Shown piece after piece: positions 1 to 7,210 of a stretch of 54,598 nt of DNA. The notes beneath the pieces were generated by a model that ran no database searches, was not told where the DNA came from, and saw nothing but the letters and a program-made list of their open reading frames with translations. Made by a program: the position numbers and the translations under genes. Origin of the DNA: Anaerolineae bacterium (lineage in GTDB: Bacteria; Chloroflexota; Anaerolineae; Aggregatilineales; UBA2796); NCBI GenBank assembly GCA_019637615.1, contig JAHBVJ010000043.1, positions 1 through 54,598 on the forward strand, written 5' to 3'. Each line of letters begins with the position of its first letter. Within the stretch, counting starts at the first letter, position 1.

Positions 1-302
1 ATCTCGACATCTGCTACCTTCACGATATGCGATGTCTCTCGACATCTCATCGTGCTTTCACTCTACTCTTCTCATCTTCCTATTCACTTGTTAAGGTGCG
101 ACTGCTCCGAACTCCGCCTTCCGGCTTCCTTCGCTCAGTCTCTATCGACAAAACGACCCGACATCTTGTCGGGCCGCGTAAACTGACCGTCACATGTCTT
201 TCAACAAGCTATGCAGTTTCGCGGGCGTCCAACTTATCCAAATCGGTTTGTCTTTCGTTTCATTCGCATTTCGTTTTGGTGTTTCCTGCGAACGTGTCCG
301 GA
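1..302 (-). other. Non-coding leader, probably of an rRNA operon
   Basis: No open frame here looks like a protein. On the minus strand there is a perfect hairpin at 173-157 (CCCGACA/TGTCGGG, 3-base loop) followed by TCGTTTT. A nested hairpin at 54-21 has outer arms CACGAT/ATCGTG and inner arms GATGTC/GACATC closed by a GAGA loop. The 11-mer TCTCGACATCT occurs twice (2-12 and 37-47 on the plus strand). With the promoter at 303-331 and the boxA-like site at 88-99, this is best read as the leader of a stable RNA operon, most likely rRNA, lying left of the window. No rRNA sequence itself is visible, so the assignment is an inference. Confidence 0.45.
88..99 (-). promoter_or_regulatory. boxA-like antitermination site
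   Basis: The minus strand reads GCACCTTAACAA, close to the bacterial rRNA boxA consensus TGCTCTTTAACAA bound by NusB/NusE. It lies about 200 bases downstream of the promoter at 303-331, a plausible place for a leader boxA. Short motif, so moderate confidence only. Confidence 0.4.
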
Positions 303-331
303 ATTCTATACCACCTCCTTATCGGTGTCAA
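303..331 (-). promoter_or_regulatory. Strong sigma70-type promoter reading left
   Basis: On the minus strand a perfect -35 box TTGACA (331-326) and a -10 box TAGAAT (308-303) are separated by exactly 17 bases. Transcription would start near 296 and run out of the left edge through about 300 bases without a credible gene. A near-consensus promoter followed by a long structured leader is typical of stable-RNA operons. Confidence 0.6.
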
Positions 332-421
332 GGGTGCATTTTTATGGAATTTTTAAAGTCATGGTTCATGCGATATTGACTGATAATTCTGGCCTTTTGA
401 GACGACCGATCTGGTAGCGGG

Positions 422-450
422 TAGACAAGGTTGCTGACCGTCGCTATTAT
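422..450 (+). promoter_or_regulatory. Promoter of ftsQ-ftsA, nearly leaderless
   Basis: TAGACA (422-427) and TATTAT (445-450) are separated by 17 bases and each differs from consensus by one base. The expected transcription start (about 456-458) is immediately before the ATG at 459. No Shine-Dalgarno sequence precedes that ATG, which fits a leaderless transcript. Confidence 0.45.
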
Positions 451-458
451 CTTACGTT

Positions 459-1610
459 ATGAGATTCAGACTGTTTGAACGCCGCCCACCGCGAGTTAAA
501 CCGCGTCGCAGCACCCGCAAAGATGCTGACGAAACGTCCCTTGATCCTGCTTCGCAAGAGTTGGCGACTGATAGCGCGGCTGATATTGATACCGATGACT
601 TGCCGCCACTGGAGCCGCCCAAAGAATATTTCGAGGAAGCGGAGCCAGCACCGTCAACGGCTGACGAGAGCGACGAGGACTCAGAGCAATCCCTCCCATC
701 CGGCGAACGGACACAAAACCGTGGACAACTGAGCCTGTCGCGGTTTGAGAGCACGATGTCGGTGGCGGAACGGCGTCGGCTGCGGCGCTTGCAAAAAGCC
801 TCTCAAGAAGGCGATCTCCCCCCTGTCGTCGTTCCGCGCAACGCGCCGATCCGCATCTACGTTAGCACGCGCTGGTTCAGTGCGCTGATCACGGCTATTT
901 TGGTGTTGGTCTTGATTCTATTCTTGACCAATCAGGCCTTCTTCATCCGTGAAATATCCGTTGGCGGGTCGCGGTATCTGTCGCCGCCTGAGATATTCCA
1001 GCGCAGCGGCTTGGCGAACATGCACATCTTCTGGGTCGATCCGGCAGAAGTTGAGGCTCACCTCAAGCTCGACCCAACGATTGCAGATGCGCAGGTGATC
1101 GTGGGGTGGCCTCCGTCGATGGTGCAAATCGTGATCACCGAACGGGAACCCGCGCTGATCTGGGAACAGGCCGGACAGCGTGTATGGGTGGACGTGCGCG
1201 GGCGCATCATGCAGATGCGTGAAGACCTGCCCAATCTGGTACGTGTCGTGGTGGAACGTCCATCGAAAACGCCGTCACGCACCACTTGCCCTTTGCAGGG
1301 GATGGATGACGTACTTGGCCCCGGTAGTTGCATTGACCCTGATACCGTTGCTGGCGCGTTGCAGTTCAAAGCCTTGTATCCCAATGTGACCGAAATCGTG
1401 TATGATCCTGTTAAGGGTCTTGGCTACCATGACGGGCGCAACTGGATGTTGTGGTTCGGCAACGGTAACGACATTGAGACCAAAATGGCCGTTTATGACC
1501 GCATTACCGAAGAATTTTACGTTAAAAAGAATGTGCAGTTTGTAGAGATTGATGTTTCTAATCCTGACCTTCCCGTATTCAGCTTCGTGCCGGGTAGGAA
1601 TGAACCCTGA
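459..1610 (+). CDS. ftsQ: Cell-division protein FtsQ (POTRA domain)
   Basis: A 383-residue bitopic membrane protein of the divisome. Residues 1-125 are a long, charged, acidic, low-complexity cytoplasmic region. One transmembrane helix follows at about 138-158 (rich in I, L, V). Next comes an FtsQ-type POTRA domain at about 160-235, beginning IREISVGGSRYLSPPEI and including a conserved TEREPALIW-like strand. The C-terminal part is a beta-rich FtsQ/DivIB domain. The N-terminal extension is longer than in E. coli FtsQ (276 residues). The gene is followed after 28 bases by ftsA, the usual order. FtsQ normally bridges FtsL/FtsB to the rest of the divisome. It could be called DivIB; the family is secure. 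Confidence 0.85.
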   Translation: MRFRLFERRPPRVKPRRSTRKDADETSLDPASQELATDSAADIDTDDLPPLEPPKEYFEEAEPAPSTADESDEDSEQSLPSGERTQNRGQLSLSRFESTMSVAERRRLRRLQKASQEGDLPPVVVPRNAPIRIYVSTRWFSALITAILVLVLILFLTNQAFFIREISVGGSRYLSPPEIFQRSGLANMHIFWVDPAEVEAHLKLDPTIADAQVIVGWPPSMVQIVITEREPALIWEQAGQRVWVDVRGRIMQMREDLPNLVRVVVERPSKTPSRTTCPLQGMDDVLGPGSCIDPDTVAGALQFKALYPNVTEIVYDPVKGLGYHDGRNWMLWFGNGNDIETKMAVYDRITEEFYVKKNVQFVEIDVSNPDLPVFSFVPGRNEP

Positions 1611-1638
1611 GCACAGTGGTTGGTGAGATAACAAGAGT

Positions 1639-2937
1639 ATGGGCGAACTGGTAGTCGGCATTGATGTTGGTACAACGAAGATTTGCACCATTGTTGGTGA
1701 AGTCCGCGCTGACAGTATCCACGCGGTGGGCATCGGGATCGAGCCATCGCGCGGGATGAAAAAAGGCGTCGTCAACGACGTTCCGGCGCTGACGCAAGCC
1801 ATTTCCGCTTCGGTGCATAAGGCAGAACGCAGCAGCGGCTACGAGATCGGGCGGGCTTTCGTCAGCGTGGCAGGCGCGCATATCGATTCCAAGAACAGCC
1901 GAGGCGTGGTCGGGATTAACAGTCCACGCGGCGTACAGATCGGTGATCTTGAACGGGCGATGGATGCGGCGCGCGCAGTGGCGATCCCGCATAACCGCGA
2001 AGTGCTGCATGTGATCCCCCGCAATTACACGCTTGATGGGCAAGATGGCATTCGCAGTCCGCTCGGTATGCACGGTTTCCGCCTCGAAGTCGAAGCCCAT
2101 ATCGTGATGGCGTCGTCCACCAGCTTACAGAACCTCCAGAAATGCGTAGAAGGCGCGGGTGTGTACGTAGACCGCTTCATCCTCAACCCGCTGGCGTCCG
2201 GTGACGTAGTCTTGACCGACGCCGAGCGCGAGATGGGCGTGATGGTGATCGATATTGGCGGCGGCACGACCGACATCGCGATCTTCATCGATGGCTCGGT
2301 GTGGCATACGGCGGTGATCGCGGTGGGCGGCAATCACGTCACCAGCGACATCGCGCAACTGCTGCACTTGCCGTTCGAGATCGCGGAGGGCGTGAAGAAC
2401 CAGTACGGGCACGCCAATCCAGCGGACATCGACCCCAAAGAGCTGTTCATGGTGCCATCCTTTGGCGAAGAGCAGATGAGCCAAGTGCAGCGTGCTGACC
2501 TCGCGCACATTATTAACGCCCGCGTCGAGGAATTGTTCCAACTGGTGCTCAAAGAAGTCAAGTACAGTGCATATGATGGCCTGCTGGCGGCTGGCGCGGT
2601 ATTGACAGGTGGCGGCGCACAGTTGCCGGGAATCAAGGCGGTGGCGTCCGACGTACTCAAGATGCCCGTCCGCGTGGCAGGGCCGGAGCGTCTAAGTGGG
2701 ATGGCAGATCAGTTGCGCAGTCCGTCGTACAGTACCAGCGTTGGTCTGCTGCGGTTGGGGCTGATGATGGACAACGAAGATGATCGGCGCAATGGTGGAC
2801 GTCCAGCCAAAGGTGGCAAAGGCCCACGTACTGGCGGTGGTGGCAATGGGAACGGCGGCACGAATGCGCGCGATACGGTCGGTAAGCTGTTCGGCTCGGT
2901 GCTGAAGCGTTTGCTGCCGGAAGATGATAACGGCTAG
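1639..2937 (+). CDS. ftsA: Cell-division protein FtsA
   Basis: A 432-residue actin-fold ATPase that anchors FtsZ filaments to the membrane. The N-terminal phosphate-1 motif VGIDVGTTKICTIVGE (residues 5-20) and the phosphate-2 motif DIGGGTTDIAIF (about residue 200) are intact, as is the adenosine motif TGGGAQLPGI. The SHS2/1C subdomain lies between. Near the C terminus a Gly-rich linker (about 390-410) leads to an amphipathic helix, VGKLFGSVLKRLL, the expected membrane-targeting sequence. The gene is co-transcribed with ftsQ. It ends at a strong hairpin, and ftsZ, which usually follows, is absent from the window. Confidence 0.93.
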   Translation: MGELVVGIDVGTTKICTIVGEVRADSIHAVGIGIEPSRGMKKGVVNDVPALTQAISASVHKAERSSGYEIGRAFVSVAGAHIDSKNSRGVVGINSPRGVQIGDLERAMDAARAVAIPHNREVLHVIPRNYTLDGQDGIRSPLGMHGFRLEVEAHIVMASSTSLQNLQKCVEGAGVYVDRFILNPLASGDVVLTDAEREMGVMVIDIGGGTTDIAIFIDGSVWHTAVIAVGGNHVTSDIAQLLHLPFEIAEGVKNQYGHANPADIDPKELFMVPSFGEEQMSQVQRADLAHIINARVEELFQLVLKEVKYSAYDGLLAAGAVLTGGGAQLPGIKAVASDVLKMPVRVAGPERLSGMADQLRSPSYSTSVGLLRLGLMMDNEDDRRNGGRPAKGGKGPRTGGGGNGNGGTNARDTVGKLFGSVLKRLLPEDDNG

Positions 2938-2962
2938 TCTGACCTGACCGTCTAGCCGTCGC

Positions 2963-2994
2963 TGACACTGTATTTCCTGCGGCATACAGTGTCA
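2963..2994 (+). terminator. Hairpin ending the ftsQA operon
   Basis: A perfect 11-bp stem (TGACACTGTAT, 2963-2973, with ATACAGTGTCA, 2984-2994) encloses a 10-base loop, 26 bases after the ftsA stop. There is no T-tract, so termination may need a factor, or the hairpin may protect the 3' end. Confidence 0.5.
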
Positions 2995-3001
2995 CCCCGT
3001 A

Positions 3002-3045
3002 ATGATCCCGATTATGATCCCTTCCTGTGCGTGGAGCGGGATCAT
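3002..3045 (+). repeat. Three ATGATCCC half-sites
   Basis: ATGATCCC occurs at 3002-3009 and 3014-3021 (12 bases apart) and inverted as GGGATCAT at 3038-3045. This could be an operator or an 8-bp stem with a 16-base loop. No function is assigned. Confidence 0.3.
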
Positions 3046-3212
3046 CCATTCCTTGTGCAACATCCTCGATCCTACCTTCTCGCATTTCCTGCTGACGCTT
3101 ATTTGAACAAACGAGCAGTTTACCAAGAACGATCTCGCCGCGCGGGATGATCTTAAGTCGGGATGCGGACAATGTCGATGCCTCCTTGTTAGTGGACGAA
3201 AAATCGTTCGTG

Positions 3213-3240
3213 CCCTGATAACCCTGTTTATCAGGGTTAT
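3213..3240 (+). repeat. Two mutually exclusive hairpins
   Basis: ATAACCCTG (3218-3226) pairs perfectly with CAGGGTTAT (3232-3240). Overlapping it, CCCTGATA (3213-3220) pairs perfectly with TATCAGGG (3229-3236). Only one can form at a time, as in an RNA switch or a compact tandem operator. Confidence 0.4.
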
Positions 3241-3292
3241 GATCAGGCAATGAAATCTCTCTGCTTAATGAGCCATCTTGAACCGAAAAAAT

Positions 3293-3329
3293 CAGGGCTA
3301 ATAACAGGGTTTAACAGGCAAAAACAGGG
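3293..3329 (+). repeat. CAGGG repeat array
   Basis: CAGGG is repeated at 3293-3297, 3305-3309 and 3325-3329, with CAGGC at 3315-3319. Starts are 12, 10 and 10 bases apart, about one helical turn, in an A-rich context. Such spacing suits a multimeric DNA-binding protein. The same pentamer forms the hairpins at 3213-3240. Confidence 0.35.
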
Positions 3330-3543
3330 CGGGAATTTTTTGGGAGTAGAGGCCGTAAGAAGTTACGACCGGGGTGGGCAACATGCGGCGAGGTAAGCCT
3401 TTTCCACCCAATGTGATAAGAACAGTTTATCAAAATAGAAACATAATGTCAAGTTATAGATTCCAAACTTTTCACACGTCCGCAAGGAGAGGTTCAAACA
3501 AGTTAGTTTGTAAATCCAGACATGGGATTTTATCAGCATGAAA

Positions 3544-3729
3544 GGGGTTAGCCAGCAAGACGACTGAGACAGAAGTAAATCTGCTTTGGAAAGGCGACTA
3601 CCCCCTCCTATTGATGGAGGACTGAGGCAACTTTCGATTGATGTTCGTGACGAGCCATATGCAGTAACCTGTTTAGCATAGGCGAGTTATCCTATCCGCA
3701 GCAGGAAAGGGGTAGCTCGGTTTCGTCAC
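3544..3729 (+). promoter_or_regulatory. Structured 5' leader of the propeller gene
   Basis: Two folded modules lie just upstream of the gene at 3758. The first has an outer stem of GGGGTTAGCC (3544-3553) with GGC/CTACCCC (3593-3604, one bulge) and an inner CAGA/TCTG hairpin (3570-3583). The second has an outer stem of GTGACG (3647-3652) with CGTCAC (3724-3729), enclosing CCTG/CAGG (3668-3671, 3702-3705) and ATAGG/CCTAT (3678-3682, 3691-3695). The strings GAAAGGGGTTAGC and GAAAGGGGTAGC occur once in each module. I could not match it to a riboswitch class I know. It may be a leader RNA or a small RNA. Confidence 0.35.
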
Positions 3730-3757
3730 ATTAGAGGTACATACTTATGGAGGCTAT

Positions 3758-4978
3758 ATGCATAAACGGATAATGCACCTTGCCGGTTTATTCGCCGCTT
3801 GCGTCATGCTCGCCAGTTTTACCGTAGCAGCGCCAACGCCTAGCTACGCGGCTGATCCAACATCAACCCCCGCCCCTTCCGCCCCCGATTACGGGAAATA
3901 CACAGTACTCTCAACGACTGAACTTGACCTTGGGGCAGGCCCAGTGTCCAGACACGCTCATATCTCCCCCGATGGCACCCTGTTTGCCTATGGAGACGCC
4001 AAGCAACTATGCATCTATACGATTGCTGGCGACATGCAGACGTGTTCCGACCTGATCGTCAATGAACTTCCCGTCCGCCTCGATAATGACAGCGTAGTAT
4101 GGTCGCCCGACAGCAGCAAACTGGCCTTCACTTCCGACTTCTTGCTCACGTTCCGCAATCCGGGCACGTGGGTGATGGACGCGAAAACAGGCAAGATCAT
4201 CAAGACGACGGGTATTGGCTTTGAGCGTGCCAGTATTTTGAAAGACGATAACCTCGTGGTCGATCTCGCGCCGAAATGGCTGCCAGATAGCCAGCATATG
4301 GTCTTTTTGCGTTACTACCAGATCAAGGGGAAACGCACCGGGCCGTTCGTCAATGTGCTCGACGTGCCAAGCGGTAATATCAAGGAGTATGAAAATCTGG
4401 TCTCCGAGTCGATCAGCATTTATCTGACGGGTATATCGTCGGATGGGACGCTGTTGGCCTTCAACAATGATGGGCGCGGGTCGAAGATTGAAGGCGGTCT
4501 GTGGTTGTACAACCTCAATAAGAACACCTTCAAAAAGCTGTACGGAATCAGCAAGACCGAAGAAACGCCGCGCGTGATGAGTTTTTCCGCTGATTCTGAG
4601 CAGATTTTGATCTCCAATTATACAGACGGCACCGCTGACCCGACGTTCAAGCCGGAAGACAGCCCGATCCGTCTTGTGGATGTTGCAACTGGTAAACTCT
4701 TGCTGGTTGACAGCGAAAAATACGTCCGGCGGGCGGGATGGGCACCCACAGGTAAGGCGATTGCATACATCGTGTATAACGCGATCACCCCTGACATCAA
4801 CGGGTTGTATATCGCGACAGAACCGGGCAAACCGGGAAAGATGATCCTCCCCGGCTTCTTCATCGTGCCAACGAGCCGCGAAGGCCAGCCGATCTTGTGG
4901 GCAGCAAACGATACCTTGCTGGTTTCAGATCGGGATCGCGGCTTCAAGCTGACGGTCGTGAAACTCGGCGTGAAGTAA
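3758..4978 (+). CDS. Secreted TolB/WD40-like beta-propeller protein
   Basis: A 406-residue exported protein. The N terminus is a clear Sec signal peptide (basic start, hydrophobic core to about residue 25, cleavage near SYAADP), followed by a short Pro/Thr/Ser-rich linker. The rest contains TolB/PD40-type blades with the typical xSPDGxxxAY core: HAHISPDGTLFAYGD, WSPDSSKLAFTSD, WLPDSQHMVFLR, SSDGTLLAFNND, SFSADSEQILISN and GWAPTGKAIAYI. The family binds proteins or ligands extracellularly; no catalytic site is visible. A GGAGG ribosome site lies 4 bases before the ATG. It stands alone, behind a long structured leader. Confidence 0.75.
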   Translation: MHKRIMHLAGLFAACVMLASFTVAAPTPSYAADPTSTPAPSAPDYGKYTVLSTTELDLGAGPVSRHAHISPDGTLFAYGDAKQLCIYTIAGDMQTCSDLIVNELPVRLDNDSVVWSPDSSKLAFTSDFLLTFRNPGTWVMDAKTGKIIKTTGIGFERASILKDDNLVVDLAPKWLPDSQHMVFLRYYQIKGKRTGPFVNVLDVPSGNIKEYENLVSESISIYLTGISSDGTLLAFNNDGRGSKIEGGLWLYNLNKNTFKKLYGISKTEETPRVMSFSADSEQILISNYTDGTADPTFKPEDSPIRLVDVATGKLLLVDSEKYVRRAGWAPTGKAIAYIVYNAITPDINGLYIATEPGKPGKMILPGFFIVPTSREGQPILWAANDTLLVSDRDRGFKLTVVKLGVK

Positions 4979-4985
4979 CGCTTAC

Positions 4986-6362
4986 CTACTCGCGTGTACG
5001 TGTAGGCAGGTTGGGTAGCGTGGGTGTGGTATCGGTAAGCGGGTTAAGCATTTGTACAAGTACTTTATCCACCCGATGCCCATCCATATCCATCACCTCG
5101 AAGCGAAACCCGTCTAGCTCGAAGAATTCGGATGCTGACGGGATGCGCCCTAACTGCGCCATGACGAAGCCACCCACCGTTTGATAATCGCCTTTTTCCT
5201 CATCCCCTAGCGCTTTGAGGTGCAGCGTGGTTTTCAGCCGCTCAATGGGCAGGAGACCGTCCACAAGCCATGAGCCATCGGCGCGAACGACTATCTGCGA
5301 CGGTTCAAGCCCTTCTTTGGGCAGCAGCGCATCCCCAACGATCTCCTCTAGCACATCGTTCAGCGTGACCAGCCCTTGCAAGCCACCATATTCATCGATG
5401 ACCAACGCGGTGTGTACATTGGAGAGGCGGAGCGCGTCCAGCACTTTGTAGACGGACATTGTTTCCGGCACAAACACCGGCGTAAGGATGATCGAGCGCA
5501 GTTGAAAAGGCTGGTTCGAGACGATATGCGCTAACAGGTCAGTAGTACGCACCACGCCAATGACATTATCGAGCGTGTCCTGCGTGACGGGATAACGCGC
5601 AAAGGGGCGTTCCCGCAGCGTTCGATAGATTTCCTCTTGCGTGTCATTGATGTTCAGCCATGCTAGTTCCGTGCGCGGCGTCATCAACGCGCTGATATGC
5701 ATATCGCTGACCTGAAAGACGTGATCAACGATCTGCCGCTCCACTTCCTCGAAGGTGCCCGCCTTAGCACCCTGACTGATCATGACGCGGATTTCGTCCT
5801 CGGTGACGGTCGGCTCTTTGGCGATCCTGATGTTGAGCACGCGGATGACTAACTCGCTCGATATATTCAAAAAGGCCACGAGCGGGGCTGCCAAGCGCGA
5901 GAGCATTTGCATCGGACGCGCCACCAGCATCGCCAGCCCTTCCGGATTGTTCAAGGCGAGACTTTTGGGCACCAGCTCACCGATGATCAGCGTTAGATAA
6001 GTGACGAGGATGACCACAACAGTGAGACTGATCGTGTCGCTGTACGGATTCAGCAGCGGAATTTGATCCAGTTGGGCGGCTAAGACACGCGCCAACGTCG
6101 CGCCCGAAAACGCGCCGAGCAAGGTGCCGATCAGCGTGATGAAGATTTGAACTGTGGCTAGGAAATTATTGGGCGACTCCAGCAGATCAAGGGCGTTCTT
6201 CGCGCGGCGATCTCCATCATCGAGGCGTTGTTGTAAGCGAGCTTGGCGGGCAGCCAGTAGGGCGGCTTCGCTGAGGACAAATACGCCATTGGCGACGATC
6301 AAGATGAAGGTGATGAAAATCTCGATAGTTGCGGTCTCAAGCGTTATAGTTGAGGGAGGCAT
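4986..6362 (-). CDS. CNNM/CorC (HlyC-CorC) family transporter
   Basis: A 458-residue integral membrane protein. The N-terminal CNNM (DUF21) domain, about residues 1-195, has three to four hydrophobic segments. Two CBS domains follow (about 210-335), with the family motif MTPRTELAWLN and the second CBS containing HTALVIDEYGGLQGLVTLND. A C-terminal CorC_HlyC domain (about 350-435) contains DYQTVGGFVMAQLGRIP. The family is linked to Mg2+/Co2+ efflux and resistance, with CBS domains sensing adenine nucleotides. The gene ends 8 bases from the convergent propeller gene. The substrate is not determined by sequence. Confidence 0.88.
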   Translation of the reverse strand: MPPSTITLETATIEIFITFILIVANGVFVLSEAALLAARQARLQQRLDDGDRRAKNALDLLESPNNFLATVQIFITLIGTLLGAFSGATLARVLAAQLDQIPLLNPYSDTISLTVVVILVTYLTLIIGELVPKSLALNNPEGLAMLVARPMQMLSRLAAPLVAFLNISSELVIRVLNIRIAKEPTVTEDEIRVMISQGAKAGTFEEVERQIVDHVFQVSDMHISALMTPRTELAWLNINDTQEEIYRTLRERPFARYPVTQDTLDNVIGVVRTTDLLAHIVSNQPFQLRSIILTPVFVPETMSVYKVLDALRLSNVHTALVIDEYGGLQGLVTLNDVLEEIVGDALLPKEGLEPSQIVVRADGSWLVDGLLPIERLKTTLHLKALGDEEKGDYQTVGGFVMAQLGRIPSASEFFELDGFRFEVMDMDGHRVDKVLVQMLNPLTDTTPTLPNLPTRTRE

Positions 6363-6634
6363 TGATCCTTTATTGCGTTCTTATGTTACGGTGATAGCGA
6401 CTTAATTATATAGGTAACTTGCCCCGTTAAGCTAAGAAACTGCTGATAGCCTCGAAGTCGGGCGAACATTATGAGGTTCGTCAATGGCAATATAGGTCAC
6501 TTTACATGTCTTTATAATCGAGATGTAATGTGCCTATACATGTTGATTAACAGGAAAATATTCGTTAATATTAGCACGCAATAAACGAACAAGCCCTCAT
6601 CTATGATTATGCTATTTTGATGGCGAGGCAACTT
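6363..6634. other. Divergent intergenic region, CNNM/PRTase
   Basis: On the minus strand TATAAT (6410-6405) is a possible -10 box for the CNNM gene, with no clear -35. On the plus strand TTGATT (6543-6548) and TAATAT (6566-6571) form a good promoter for the phosphoribosyltransferase operon. An inverted repeat CGAAC-N8-GTTCG lies at 6463-6480. Confidence 0.4.
6543..6571 (+). promoter_or_regulatory. Promoter of the PRTase-ruv operon
   Basis: TTGATT and TAATAT with 17-base spacing. The predicted start near 6578 leaves a leader of about 57 bases before the ATG at 6635. Confidence 0.4.
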
Positions 6635-7189
6635 ATGATGGAACATCGCGAGACATACAAAGTTGAAGTTGCGGGCGTAACCCGTGAATTCCCTTTGTTC
6701 GAAGTCGCTCCGGGCGTACGGATCGCTGTCGTGAACATCCTCGGTGATACGGAACTGACTCAGGCAGCGGCAAAAGAGCTTGCCATACAACTGGCAGACC
6801 GTAACCCAGAGGTATTGGTGACCGCTGAAGCCAAAAGCATCCCTTTGATCCATGCGCTCTCCACAGTGATGGATTTGCCCTACGTGGTATTGAGGAAATC
6901 TTACAAGCCTTATATGGGAGAGGCGATTGAGGCGGAGACGCTTTCGATCACCACGGGCAAGCCGCAGTCGTTGTTTCTTGATGAGAAGGATCGCAAGTTG
7001 ATGGTGGGACGGCAGGTCGCTATCATCGATGACGTGATCAGCACCGGATCGACGTTGATGGGGATGCGGCTAATTGTAGAAAAGGCTGGCGCAACGATCG
7101 TCGCCCAAGCCGCCATTTTCACGGAAGGAGATCGAGCCAAATGGAGTGATGTCATCGCCCTTGGTCACTTACCGGTTTTCACAAATTAG
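6635..7189 (+). CDS. Type I phosphoribosyltransferase (Apt/Xpt-like)
   Basis: A 184-residue purine-type phosphoribosyltransferase that would transfer ribose-5-phosphate from PRPP to a nucleobase. The PRPP-binding loop, VAIIDDVISTGSTL, has the two acidic residues and the GTGST-like turn. An upstream VVLRKSYKPYM segment resembles the flexible loop of adenine and xanthine phosphoribosyltransferases. I prefer the ATG at 6635 because GAGG (6625-6628) sits 6 bases before it; the frame stays open to 6617. It heads an operon with a helical protein and ruvCA. The base specificity cannot be told from sequence alone. Confidence 0.8.
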   Translation: MMEHRETYKVEVAGVTREFPLFEVAPGVRIAVVNILGDTELTQAAAKELAIQLADRNPEVLVTAEAKSIPLIHALSTVMDLPYVVLRKSYKPYMGEAIEAETLSITTGKPQSLFLDEKDRKLMVGRQVAIIDDVISTGSTLMGMRLIVEKAGATIVAQAAIFTEGDRAKWSDVIALGHLPVFTN

Positions 7190-7210
7190 TACATCAAGAG
7201 AGAATCATCG

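Noticed and set aside
27..417. Several short plus-strand frames at the left edge
   Set aside because: They overlap one another, lack ribosome sites and are explained by the minus-strand leader.
2657..3250. A 197-codon minus-strand frame across the end of ftsA and the gene-free region
   Set aside because: It overlaps ftsA antisense, has biased low-complexity composition (many R, H, P) and no family features.
3544..3729. A c-di-GMP, cobalamin or TPP riboswitch
   Set aside because: I compared remembered consensus cores (for example the cobalamin B12 box and the GEMM GCAAACC/GCAAAGCC elements) and found no convincing match, so the leader is left unclassified.
6463..6480. CGAAC-N8-GTTCG, resembling a LexA box before the ruv operon
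   Set aside because: The half-sites are 8 bases apart instead of 4, which does not fit the LexA spacing seen at the lexA promoter.
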